Position numbers and translations under genes: made by a program
From: an uncultured Chloroflexota bacterium
Lineage (GTDB): Bacteria > Chloroflexota > Limnocylindria > Limnocylindrales > CSP1-4
Length of the DNA stretch: 7,468 nucleotides
Direction of reading: 5' to 3'
Assembly: GCA_903928275.1 (NCBI GenBank)
Contig: CAIYQJ010000034.1
Coordinates: forward strand, 1 to 7,468
Notes under the pieces: model-generated
The model's database searches: none
What the model was told of the DNA's origin: nothing
Seen by the model: only the letters and a program-made list of their open reading frames with translations
Shown here: positions 1-6,106 of the stretch, piece after piece
Numbering within the stretch: position 1 is the first letter of the stretch
How the letters are laid out: every line of letters begins with the position of its first letter

Positions 1-1
1 C

Positions 2-406
2 TGGTCGTCCGCGAACATCGCCGGGATGCCCCTGGCCGACTTCGCGACCGCCAATGGGGTGGGCCACGACCAGGCGCAGCTGCAGGAGATCTTCGAGGCG
101 ACGCGCGACGCCGCCTATCAGATCATCGAACGCAAGGGCGCCACGTACTACGCCGTCGCAGCCGGGCTGCTGCGGATCGTCGAGGCGATCCTGCGCGACC
201 AGTCCACCGTCCTCTCGGTCAGCTCGCTCATCTGCGACTACTACGGCATCGACGACGTCTACCTGTCGGTGCCTACCGTGCTCGGCCGCGGCGGCGTGGA
301 GCGAACGCTGCGGCTGGGGCTCTCCGCCGAGGAGGCGTCGGGGCTGCGCCGCTCGGCCGATCTCCTGCGGTCGACGATCGCCACGCTGGAGCTCGGCGGG
401 GAGTAG
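2..406 (+). CDS. ldh: L-lactate dehydrogenase, C-terminal part (5' end outside window)
   Basis: This is the last 134 residues of an NAD-dependent L-lactate dehydrogenase, the cytoplasmic enzyme that interconverts pyruvate and lactate. The frame is open from base 2, beginning WSSANIAG, the block that follows the catalytic-histidine loop in lactate dehydrogenases, so the catalytic His and the Rossmann domain lie to the left of the window. The segment KGATYYAVA carries the Thr that favours pyruvate over larger oxoacids and separates lactate from malate dehydrogenases. The end has the family's usual closing order: STVLSVSS, a Tyr-rich YYGIDDVYLSVP strand, the VLGRGGVE turn, then a long final helix with LSAEEASGLRRSADLLRSTI. 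An internal ATG at 26 is not the start because homology continues upstream of it. The reading ends at TAG 404-406. The next gene on this strand lies about 260 bp away behind its own promoter, so this gene probably closes its own transcript. Confidence 0.93.
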   Translation, partial: WSSANIAGMPLADFATANGVGHDQAQLQEIFEATRDAAYQIIERKGATYYAVAAGLLRIVEAILRDQSTVLSVSSLICDYYGIDDVYLSVPTVLGRGGVERTLRLGLSAEEASGLRRSADLLRSTIATLELGGE

Positions 407-427
407 CCTCGCGGGCGGTCGTCGGGG

Positions 428-465
428 CTGCGGCGGAAGCCTCGTTCGACAGGAGGGCGCCGCAG
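428..465 (+). terminator. possible hairpin downstream of ldh
   Basis: CTGCGGCG at 428-435 is the exact reverse complement of CGCCGCAG at 458-465, with a 22-base spacer. The hairpin begins 21 bases after the ldh stop, where a transcript end would be expected. No run of T follows, so it is not a classical intrinsic terminator. In such GC-rich DNA an 8-bp arm can also occur by chance. Confidence 0.3.
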
Positions 466-482
466 GCCACTCTCCCCGCGCA

Positions 483-496
483 GCGACGATCGTCGC
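483..496. repeat. perfect 14-bp palindrome
   Basis: GCGACGATCGTCGC is fully self-complementary with no spacer, a form that suits binding of a protein dimer better than an RNA hairpin. It lies in the non-coding stretch between ldh and the membrane-protein operon. It is more than 100 bp upstream of the best promoter there, so any regulatory role is uncertain. Confidence 0.3.
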
Positions 497-545
497 CGCG
501 GCTGCCAGGCGTCCCCCGTGATCGGCCCTTGCTTGTTCGGACGTC

Positions 546-559
546 GCCAGCTCGCTGGC
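546..559. repeat. short inverted repeat GCCAGC-TC-GCTGGC
   Basis: Two 6-bp arms are separated by 2 bases, about 47 bp upstream of the -35 box at 606. It could be a binding site or chance symmetry in GC-rich DNA. Apart from this repeat, the palindrome at 483-496 and the hairpin at 428-465, I see nothing in the 407-598 gap. Confidence 0.22.
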
Positions 560-598
560 CCCGGACGGGTCCCTGGCCGGTGCGTCACGCTGAGGTAA

Positions 599-627
599 AA
601 GATAGTTGACACCATGTTGGCTATCTT
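599..627. promoter_or_regulatory. candidate operator 1, dyad over the -35 region
   Basis: AAGATAG (599-605) and CTATCTT (621-627) form a perfect 7-bp inverted repeat with a 15-bp spacer. The -35 hexamer lies inside the dyad and its right arm reaches the base next to the -10 box. A protein bound here would block RNA polymerase. The natural candidate is the Xre-type repressor encoded two genes downstream (1092-1316). The motif AAGATnnTTGACA recurs at 645-657, inside the second dyad. That this is an operator is inference from symmetry and position. Confidence 0.45.
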
Positions 628-634
628 GTACATT
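606..634 (+). promoter_or_regulatory. sigma-70-type promoter of the membrane protein/Xre/reductase operon
   Basis: The -35 box TTGACA (606-611) matches the consensus fully. A 17-bp spacer leads to TACATT (629-634), which matches TATAAT at four of six positions. The surrounding patch is clearly AT-richer than the rest of the window. Transcription would start near 640-642, giving a leader of about 29 bases before the GTG at 670. Promoter assignment is by inspection only. Confidence 0.6.
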
Positions 635-662
635 CCCCATGTCGAAGATCCTTGACATGGGG
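635..662. promoter_or_regulatory. candidate operator 2, 28-bp dyad over the predicted transcription start
   Basis: CCCCATGTC (635-643) and GACATGGGG (654-662) are exact 9-bp inverted repeats around a 10-bp core. The core itself contains AAG-ATC-CTT, so 12 of 14 symmetric pairs match when it is read as a DNA dyad. It starts right after the -10 box and covers the predicted start of transcription, a typical repressor position. If transcription began further upstream, the same sequence would instead fold into a strong RNA hairpin hiding the GGGGGA ribosome site at 659-664. Confidence 0.5.
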
Positions 663-664
663 GA
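659..664 (+). promoter_or_regulatory. ribosome binding site favouring the GTG start at 670
   Basis: GGGGGA lies 5 bases before GTG 670 and overlaps the right arm of the 635-662 dyad. The longer alternative start, TTG at 652, has no comparable purine-rich site before it and would itself lie inside the dyad. Confidence 0.5.
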
Positions 665-669
665 CGCCG

Positions 670-1098
670 GTGTCATTCCTGGAGAAGAGCAACTGGGTCG
701 TCGTCATCGTCTCGGTGCCGACCCTGCTCATCTACGCGGTACTGGTCGTGCCGCAGGTGCTCACCCAGCCGATCGCCGAGGTCTCCTGGGTCCAGCCGAT
801 GATCTTCACGATCGTCGGCTTCGTCGTCGCGAACATCCTGGGCAACGTCGTGGCCGCGGCCTCGAACCCGGGCGAGGCGGACAGGAAGGACCAGCGCGAC
901 GCCGAGATCGACCACTTCGGTGAGCGGGTCGGCAACTGGCTGATCGTCGCCGGCTCATGCGTCGCGCTCGTCCTCGCGATGACCAGCGCCGACCACTTCT
1001 GGATCGCCAACGCGATCTTCCTCGGGGGCATCACGGGAGCCCTCCTCAGCTCCGCCACCAAGATCGCCGCCTACCACGGGCCGTTCCAGCAATGGTGA
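670..1098 (+). CDS. small four-helix membrane protein paired with an Xre regulator
   Basis: This is an integral inner-membrane protein of 142 residues if it starts at GTG 670, which has GGGGGA 5 bases upstream. A TTG at 652 would add six residues but has no ribosome site. Four hydrophobic segments are visible: WVVVIVSVPTLLIYAVLVV just after the N-terminus, WVQPMIFTIVGFVVANILG, NWLIVAGSCVALVLAM and WIANAIFLGGITGALLS. The charged stretch between helices 2 and 3, EADRKDQRDAEIDHFGERVG, resembles the RD-x-EID-x-x-G-x-R loop found in small four-helix proteins (the DUF2178-like type) that are commonly encoded beside YozG-like Xre regulators. No enzymatic residues or transport motif can be seen, so function is unknown. 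Its stop overlaps the start of the regulator gene, which implies coupled translation. It may be a sensor or partner of the regulator, but that is inference. Confidence 0.8.
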   Translation: MSFLEKSNWVVVIVSVPTLLIYAVLVVPQVLTQPIAEVSWVQPMIFTIVGFVVANILGNVVAAASNPGEADRKDQRDAEIDHFGERVGNWLIVAGSCVALVLAMTSADHFWIANAIFLGGITGALLSSATKIAAYHGPFQQW

Positions 1099-1316
1099 AG
1101 CCGACACGCGTCACCAACTCGATCCGGACCCTGCGGTTCACCAACGGCGAGATGACCCAGGCAGACCTGGCCGATCGAGTCGGCGTGACCCGCCAGACGA
1201 TCATCGCGATCGAGCAGGGCAAGTACTCGCCCACCCTGGAGATGGCCTTTCGGATCGGCCGGGTCTTCGGCGTGCCGCTCGACGATGCCTTCCAGTACCC
1301 GGAAGCCGACCGATGA
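1092..1316 (+). CDS. Xre/Cro-type repressor, YozG-like
   Basis: This cytoplasmic DNA-binding protein has 74 residues and consists almost entirely of one helix-turn-helix domain. Residues 21-41 (MTQADLADRVGVTRQTIIAIE) form the HTH, and the following GKYSPTLEMAFRIGRVFGVPLDDAF completes the five-helix Xre fold. VTRQTIIAIEQGKY.P is the hallmark of the YozG-like subfamily of compact repressors. Start ATG 1092 overlaps the end of the membrane-protein gene by 7 bases; GTG 1095 would make a 4-base GTGA overlap and cost one residue. No good ribosome site precedes either, so it depends on translation of the upstream gene. Members of this family typically repress their own operon. The dyads at 599-627 and 635-662 are the obvious candidate targets, though this is not shown by the sequence alone. 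Confidence 0.9.
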   Translation: MVKPTRVTNSIRTLRFTNGEMTQADLADRVGVTRQTIIAIEQGKYSPTLEMAFRIGRVFGVPLDDAFQYPEADR

Positions 1317-1372
1317 CGGGCCGAGAGCCGGCCCCGTTCTCCGGCGTCCGCCACGGCCACCATCACACCGAC

Positions 1373-1378
1373 AGGGAG
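1373..1378 (+). promoter_or_regulatory. ribosome binding site deciding the start at 1385
   Basis: AGGGAG lies 6 bases before ATG 1385. It separates this start from the in-frame ATG at 1313, which overlaps the repressor's stop codon but would add 24 residues (including GHHHTDRE) with no resemblance to the family. Confidence 0.65.
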
Positions 1379-1384
1379 AGCACC

Positions 1385-1852
1385 ATGTCCGAACCGTCGA
1401 CGAAGTCCCCGTTCCTGCCGCCGCGCTGGTTCATCCGTTCGTTCTGGGCCGGCCAGCGTACCGCCTACTCGGTCACCGGCGGCCGGCTCGGCCTCCGGAC
1501 CGCGACGGCCGACCGCTGGGGCATGATGTGCCTCCGGACGATCGGGCGTCGCACGGGCGAGGAGCGGAAGGCCATCCTCGGCTACTTCGAGGACGGTCCC
1601 GACCTGGTCACGATGGCGATGAACGGTTGGGCGGACCCCGAGCCCGCCTGGTGGCTCAACCTGCAGGCTCGACCCGACGTCACGGTCGATCTGCCCGACG
1701 GATCGCGCGCCGTCCACGGGCGCGCCGCGAACGAGGAGGAGCGTCCGCGCCTGTGGGCGAGGTGGGCCATCCTCGACAAGGACCTCGACGCCTTCGCCGC
1801 GCGGCGCTCCCGCGAGACTGCGGTCGTGATCCTGTCGCCACGGTCCGAGTAG
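1385..1852 (+). CDS. Ddn-family (nitroreductase/deazaflavin-dependent) oxidoreductase
   Basis: This 155-residue protein belongs to the deazaflavin-dependent nitroreductase family (Ddn-like, split-barrel fold). Known members use reduced F420, or sometimes flavin, to reduce quinones, nitroaromatics or other electrophiles. Visible family blocks are the RTIGRRTGEERKAIL strand-turn (residues 51-65), whose Arg/Lys residues bind the cofactor phosphate in relatives, the DLVTMAMNGW strand (73-82), and PAWWLNLQARPDVTVDL (87-103), the family's P-x-W-x-x-N-L-x-x-x-P signature. The C-terminus, AARRSRETAVVILSPR, also matches the usual ending, so the protein is complete. Start ATG 1385 has AGGGAG 6 bases upstream. 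It lies 68 bp after the repressor gene with no obvious separate promoter and is probably the third gene of that operon. The actual substrate and cofactor cannot be read from sequence; an F420-dependent quinone or nitro reductase is the leading idea. Confidence 0.88.
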   Translation: MSEPSTKSPFLPPRWFIRSFWAGQRTAYSVTGGRLGLRTATADRWGMMCLRTIGRRTGEERKAILGYFEDGPDLVTMAMNGWADPEPAWWLNLQARPDVTVDLPDGSRAVHGRAANEEERPRLWARWAILDKDLDAFAARRSRETAVVILSPRSE

Positions 1853-1865
1853 CGGTCCGCCCGCA

Positions 1866-1880
1866 CCCGGGTCACCCGGG
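1866..1880. terminator. GC-rich dyad at the convergent junction
   Basis: CCCGGG (1866-1871), TCA, CCCGGG (1875-1880) can form a 6-bp all-GC stem with a 3-base loop on either strand. It sits 13 bases after the reductase stop and contains the stop codon of the SWIM gene (TCA 1872-1874 on +). That is a plausible shared end for two converging transcripts. There is no T tract on either side, so it is not a standard intrinsic terminator. Confidence 0.35.
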
Positions 1881-2975
1881 ATGGTGACTTCGCGCGGTTC
1901 GCACCGCACGGGCTCCGCTGGACCCACCTGGTGCTCGAGTAGCGGCGACGGGCCCGGGCTCCGAGCGGTCGGGTCGGGCGCGGGTGGGGTCCGGGTCCGG
2001 CGACGCCGCGTCCGGAGGCTCACCGGCCGCGAACCGGACCGCCGCCCCGGCGATCGCCCCGTACGCGGGCGCCAGGAGCTCCTCGAGGGGGCGGCCGCCG
2101 ACGGAGAGGCCCGACGGCCCGAGATCCCGCAGGATCGCGTCCGGCATCGCCACCGCGCGCGGCTCGGCACGGACGGACGCGAGATCGCCGCCGGCCTCCC
2201 AGAAGCGGCCCGCCATCGCCTCCGTGATCTCGCCGGTCGGATCGATCCCCTCGAGGCCGACGGACCCGAACGTCCCCTCGAACTGCACCAAGAGCGCCGC
2301 GTCCATCTCGTCGATGGTGTCGGCGGACGGCACGCCGGTACCGTGGCCGCGGAGCGCGCGCAGCTCGCCGAGCAGGCGCTCGCGCGGTCGACCGCGCCAG
2401 GCGAAGATGAGGAACGGGTCCCGGTCGAACGCCTCGGCGAGGAGGTAGTAGACGGCCGCGATGTGCTTGCAGGGGTTCTCCCAGTCCGGGCAGGAGCAGC
2501 CGGTAGCCAGGTCGTCGGCGGTGCCCGGGAACAGCGATAGCCCGGCCGTCGCGAACGCGTCCTCGATCTCGGGCGGCATCTCGCCCGCCAGCAACCGCGC
2601 CAGGAACACGGCCTGGCTCGCCATCGCCTCCTCGACGCGCGCCCAGTCGGCGTCGTCGAGGGTCGTCACGCCGATGCTGACGTCGTACGGCCGCGCCCGC
2701 GATCCCTGCACACGCGCGATGACCTCGCCCTCCTCCACGTCCATGGCGATCACCTGGCCGCGGCGCGCATAGGCCCGGCCGCGCGCCAGTCGCGGTCCCT
2801 CGTGGAAGTCCTCGAGCACCTCGATGAAGCGCTGCGACCACCACGTCTCGCCGATGGCACCCCGCTTGCTCTTCGCCCGGAGGCCGTCGGTCACCGGCCG
2901 CGGGACGCTCGGCGGCGGGAAGTAGCCCCCGTCGAACCCGCGGGTGGACCTCCTGGGGCGGCGGCCGGGCGGCAT
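1872..2975 (-). CDS. SWIM zinc-finger protein, partner of SNF2 ATPase
   Basis: This 367-residue cytoplasmic protein has a SWIM zinc-binding motif C-x-C-x6-C-x-H (Cys160, Cys162, Cys169, His171; local sequence CSCPDWENPCKHIAAVYYLL). SWIM domains bind zinc and are thought to contact DNA or protein. The N-terminal part shows the conserved GETWWSQRFIEVLE (42-55), followed by RLARGRAYARRGQV (62-75) and a beta-rich YDVSIGV region, the usual front half of bacterial SNF2-associated SWIM proteins. FLIFAWRGRPRERLL (188-202) follows the zinc motif. Residues from about 318 to the end are Pro/Ala/Arg-rich and look disordered. The start ATG lies 2 bp after the helicase stop, so the two are co-transcribed and probably translationally coupled. 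Bacillus subtilis ywqA/ywqB is, as I recall, the same pairing. This protein probably guides or modulates the ATPase on DNA; that role is inference. The reading frame stays open far upstream inside the helicase gene, but that extension has no protein-like character. Confidence 0.92.
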   Translation of the reverse strand: MPPGRRPRRSTRGFDGGYFPPPSVPRPVTDGLRAKSKRGAIGETWWSQRFIEVLEDFHEGPRLARGRAYARRGQVIAMDVEEGEVIARVQGSRARPYDVSIGVTTLDDADWARVEEAMASQAVFLARLLAGEMPPEIEDAFATAGLSLFPGTADDLATGCSCPDWENPCKHIAAVYYLLAEAFDRDPFLIFAWRGRPRERLLGELRALRGHGTGVPSADTIDEMDAALLVQFEGTFGSVGLEGIDPTGEITEAMAGRFWEAGGDLASVRAEPRAVAMPDAILRDLGPSGLSVGGRPLEELLAPAYGAIAGAAVRFAAGEPPDAASPDPDPTRARPDRSEPGPVAATRAPGGSSGARAVRTARSHHPG

Positions 2976-2977
2976 CG

Positions 2978-5900
2978 TCAGCCCTCCGCCACGGCGTCGG
3001 CCGAGAGCGCCACGAGGTCGCGGAGATCGGCGTTCGACAGCTCGGTCAGCCACGTTTCGCCCGTGCCGACGACGCGCTCGGCGAGGGCGCGCTTCGATTC
3101 GAGCAGCTCGGCGATCCGGTCCTCGAGGGTGCCGGCGCAGACGAGCTTGCGGACCTGCACGTTCCGGTGCTGGCCGATCCGGTAGGCGCGGTCGGTGGCC
3201 TGGTCTTCCACGGCGGGGTTCCACCACCGATCGACGTGGATCACGTGGTTGGCGGCGGTGAGGTTGAGCCCCGTTCCACCGGCCTTGAGCGACAGGACGA
3301 GGATCGGCGGACCGTCGGCGCCCTGGAACCGGGCGACCATCGCATCGCGATCGGGCCTGCGGGTCCCGCCGTGAAGGTAGAGGACCTCCCGCCCGAACCG
3401 ATCGCGCAGGTGCGTCCGCAGGAGCGCACCGAACGCGGCGAACTGGGTGAACAGGAGAGCCCGATCCCCTTCGGCCAGGACCTCCTCGAGGATCTCCTCC
3501 ATGCGCTCGAGCTTGCCGGACCGCCCCGCGAGTGCCGAGCCGTCGGCGAGCATCTGGGCCGGGTGGTTGCAGACCTGCTTGAGCCGCAGCATCGTGGCCA
3601 GGACGAGGCCGCGCCGCTCGATCCCGTCGCTCGACTCGATCCGCTCCAGCATCTCGTCGACGACCGCCTGGTACAGGGTGGCCTGCTCGCGCGTCAGCGT
3701 GCAGTAGACGGTCATCTCGAGCTTCTCGGGCAGGTCGGCGATGATCGCGCGGTCGGACTTGAGGCGCCGCAGGATGAACGGAGCCGTGGCCCGGCGGAGT
3801 CGGCCGGCAGCGTCGTCGTCGCCGTAGCGCTCGATGGGAACGGCGAAGCGCTGGCGGAACGCGTTGGCCGACCCGAGAAGGCCGGGGTTCAGTACCTCCA
3901 TGATCGACCAGAGCTCCGCGAGGCGGTTCTCGACGGGGGTGCCGGTGAGCGCGATCCGGCGTGGCGCCCGGATGCGGCGGACCGCCTGGGCCTGCCGCGC
4001 CGCGCTGTTCTTGATGTTCTGGGCCTCGTCGAGGACGAGGCGGCCCCAGTCGATCGCGGCGAGTGCATCCGCGTCGCGGGCCACGAGGCCGTACGTCGTG
4101 ATGACGAGGTCGACCCCGGCTGTCGCGGTCGCGAGGTCCTCCCCGCCGAGCCGGTCGCTGCCGTGGTGGACGTGGGCCGCGAGGCCCGGCGCGAATCGTT
4201 CCGCCTCGCGGCGCCAGTTCTCGACGACCGACATGGGGCAGACGACGAGCGTGGGCCCGGCCGTGGCGGCCGTGGGCGACGACCGCTCCGCCACCAGGAG
4301 GGCGAGCACCTGGGCGGTCTTGCCGAGACCCATGTCGTCGGCGAGGCACGCACCGAGCCCCAGGTCGCCGAGGAACTCCAGCCACGCGAGCCCGCGCTCC
4401 TGGTAGGGCCGGAGAACGCCGACGAAGCCCGCCGGCGTCCCGCGCGACGTGGGCCCCGCGTCCGGCCCGACGGCCGCGAGGAGGGTCCCGAGCCAGCCAT
4501 CGGCGATCACCCCCATGACCGGAAGGCCGATGTCGGCCGTCTCCAGCCCCAGCTCGACGCGCATCACGTCTCCGGCGGTCATGGCCCCATCCGGTCGCCC
4601 GGGGACGCGCTCCACGAGCCGGACCGCCGCTGCGACCTCCTCCGGACGCAGCTCCACCCACTGGCCCCGGACGCGCACGAGAGGCACCTTGAGGCGGGCG
4701 AGCTCGCGGATCTCGTCGGCCGTCACCGTCGCGTCGCCGATCGCGAGCTCCCACCTGTAGTCGACGATGGCGTCGAGCCCGAGACGCGCCGCGGCCGCCG
4801 ACGCGCCGGCCGCGGCGCGGGTGCTCGTTCGCAAGCGGGCGGCGATGCGCGGGCCCCCGGCCCGCCACCACGACGGCAGCTGGATCCCGAAGCCGGCCTC
4901 GGCGAGGACCGGAGCTCCCTCGCGGAGGAAGGCGTACGCGGCCGCGACGTCGAGGTCGAGCCCGACCGGGTGCGCGCGGTGGAGCATCGGGTCCAGCGGC
5001 GGGTGGAGGCGCGTGGCTCGGCCGAGGTCGGCGAGCAGTCGCTCCTGCGGATCGTCGAGCCGGCGGCCGAACGCGGCGAGCCTGCGGCCCGACCTCCAGG
5101 CGTCGGCGGCGGGGACGAGCAGGCTCGGGTCATCGACCGCCTGGAGGAGGATCTCCAGGGCCCAGGCCTGCCGCGCGGTTCCGTCGGTGCCGTCGCCGGG
5201 CGGGACGACTCGGAAGCACGTGCGGAAGCCGGAGCCGCCAGCCGCAGCCCGCCGGTGCCACGTCGTGACGACAAGGGCGAGGTCGTGAACCTCGCGAGAA
5301 TCCGGCAGGACGGCGGGCTTCGCTGCGACCAGGGCGTCGACCATCACGTCGAGAGGTGCCGTGCGCTTCGCCTGGGCACCGGCACGTCGGAAGGGCCGGG
5401 GCCCGACGCCCGCCCGCGCGACCGCATCGACGACGTCGGTCAGCATCTGCGCGAGGACGTCCACGGCGCCGCGCCCGCGCCGGTCGCCCTGGGCGCCGGC
5501 CTCGGCGCGGCAGGCGGGCGGCATGGCGCGCGCCAGGGCCCGGATCCGCTCGGCGTCGGTGGCGCCCGGGACGGGCAGCCAGCGTGCCTCGAAGCCGCGG
5601 CCGTCCTGCGTCGGGACCAGCCCGGGGAGGAAGCGTCCGCGCGCAGCGAGGTCCAGGCCGAACAGGACGGTGGCCGCGAGGTGGACGAGCGAGGCGTCGC
5701 CCGGCGTCTCGTCGGTTTGGAGCGTCCCGGCGAGCAGCAGGCGGATCGCGGCATCGGGCTCGAACGCGAGCGTCGGGACTGTCCACGGATCGAGGCGGGC
5801 GGGCGCCGCGCCGTCGTGCTGCGGCGCGGCCGCAATGCGCGGGGAGGGCCAGGGGTCCGCCGCATCGCCCGGGAGCCAGAGGGCCAGCCGCCCGGGTCGC

Positions 5901-6103
5901 GCGCGGTCGACCAGGCCTGGGTCGCCGGCGGTCACGGACGCGATCGCGTCGTTCAGGGCAGGGGTCGGGGCCGCCCATGGGTGGGCAGGGACCCTGGCGG
6001 TCCGCCGCGCCGTTCGTCGTCGGTGCGCCTCGAAGGCCGCGGCATCCTCGGCCCAGAGGTGCAGGCGGTGGTCGAGCGCCCATGCCGCGTGAAGAGCGAG
6101 CAA
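2978..6103 (-). CDS. SNF2-family ATPase / DEAD-DEAH helicase, HelZ-like
   Basis: This 1041-residue protein is an SNF2-type ATP-driven DNA translocase. The first half carries the bacterial SNF2-associated domain: LHLWAED near the N-terminus, and GFGIQLPSWWRAGGPRIAAR around 404-423, whose LPsWW is typical. The motor occupies the second half: RPYQERGLAWLEFL (565-578), Walker A DDMGLGKT (589-596), TLVVCPMSVVENW (618-630), Walker B DEAQ (692-695), motif III LTGTPVENRL (719-728), LLFTQF (883-888), and motifs V-VI with LSLKAGGTGLNL (937-948) and DQATDRAYRIGQ (967-978). All key residues are present, so it should be active. The start is TTG 6103: a TGA lies in frame two codons upstream, and MLALHAAW followed by LHLWAED matches the family's N-terminus. 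No clear ribosome site precedes it. It heads an operon with the SWIM protein. Relatives include mycobacterial HelZ and Bacillus YwqA. Its cellular role is unsettled; repair, recombination or defence are inferences. Confidence 0.95.
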   Translation of the reverse strand: MLALHAAWALDHRLHLWAEDAAAFEAHRRRTARRTARVPAHPWAAPTPALNDAIASVTAGDPGLVDRARPGRLALWLPGDAADPWPSPRIAAAPQHDGAAPARLDPWTVPTLAFEPDAAIRLLLAGTLQTDETPGDASLVHLAATVLFGLDLAARGRFLPGLVPTQDGRGFEARWLPVPGATDAERIRALARAMPPACRAEAGAQGDRRGRGAVDVLAQMLTDVVDAVARAGVGPRPFRRAGAQAKRTAPLDVMVDALVAAKPAVLPDSREVHDLALVVTTWHRRAAAGGSGFRTCFRVVPPGDGTDGTARQAWALEILLQAVDDPSLLVPAADAWRSGRRLAAFGRRLDDPQERLLADLGRATRLHPPLDPMLHRAHPVGLDLDVAAAYAFLREGAPVLAEAGFGIQLPSWWRAGGPRIAARLRTSTRAAAGASAAAARLGLDAIVDYRWELAIGDATVTADEIRELARLKVPLVRVRGQWVELRPEEVAAAVRLVERVPGRPDGAMTAGDVMRVELGLETADIGLPVMGVIADGWLGTLLAAVGPDAGPTSRGTPAGFVGVLRPYQERGLAWLEFLGDLGLGACLADDMGLGKTAQVLALLVAERSSPTAATAGPTLVVCPMSVVENWRREAERFAPGLAAHVHHGSDRLGGEDLATATAGVDLVITTYGLVARDADALAAIDWGRLVLDEAQNIKNSAARQAQAVRRIRAPRRIALTGTPVENRLAELWSIMEVLNPGLLGSANAFRQRFAVPIERYGDDDAAGRLRRATAPFILRRLKSDRAIIADLPEKLEMTVYCTLTREQATLYQAVVDEMLERIESSDGIERRGLVLATMLRLKQVCNHPAQMLADGSALAGRSGKLERMEEILEEVLAEGDRALLFTQFAAFGALLRTHLRDRFGREVLYLHGGTRRPDRDAMVARFQGADGPPILVLSLKAGGTGLNLTAANHVIHVDRWWNPAVEDQATDRAYRIGQHRNVQVRKLVCAGTLEDRIAELLESKRALAERVVGTGETWLTELSNADLRDLVALSADAVAEG

Positions 6104-6106
6104 TGG

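Noticed and set aside
439..460. T-arm-like GTTCGAC loop flanked by CCTC/GAGG, suggesting a tRNA
   Set aside because: No acceptor stem, anticodon arm or D arm can be built around it.
259..633. A 124-codon frame on the - strand across the ldh end and the gap
   Set aside because: Half of it is antisense to ldh and the remainder has no recognisable domain. Composition is Arg/Pro/Ser-rich, as expected for a shadow frame.
652..669. TTG 652 as the start of the membrane protein
   Set aside because: No ribosome site precedes it and it lies within the dyad; GTG 670 has GGGGGA at good spacing. It remains a possible alternative.
957..1091. Longer version of the Xre protein starting inside the membrane-protein gene
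   Set aside because: The added N-terminus is Arg-rich out-of-frame translation of the membrane-protein gene. The YozG-like family is about 70 residues, matching a start at 1092.
1313..1384. Longer reductase starting at ATG 1313, overlapping the repressor stop (ATGA)
   Set aside because: The overlap looks attractive for coupling, but the extra 24 residues do not fit the family and ATG 1385 has a well-spaced AGGGAG.
2976..4871. Upstream extension of the SWIM frame inside the helicase gene
   Set aside because: The frame is open but reads as low-complexity Arg/Gly/Pro protein and overlaps the conserved helicase motor. The ATG at 2975 just after the helicase stop is the natural start.
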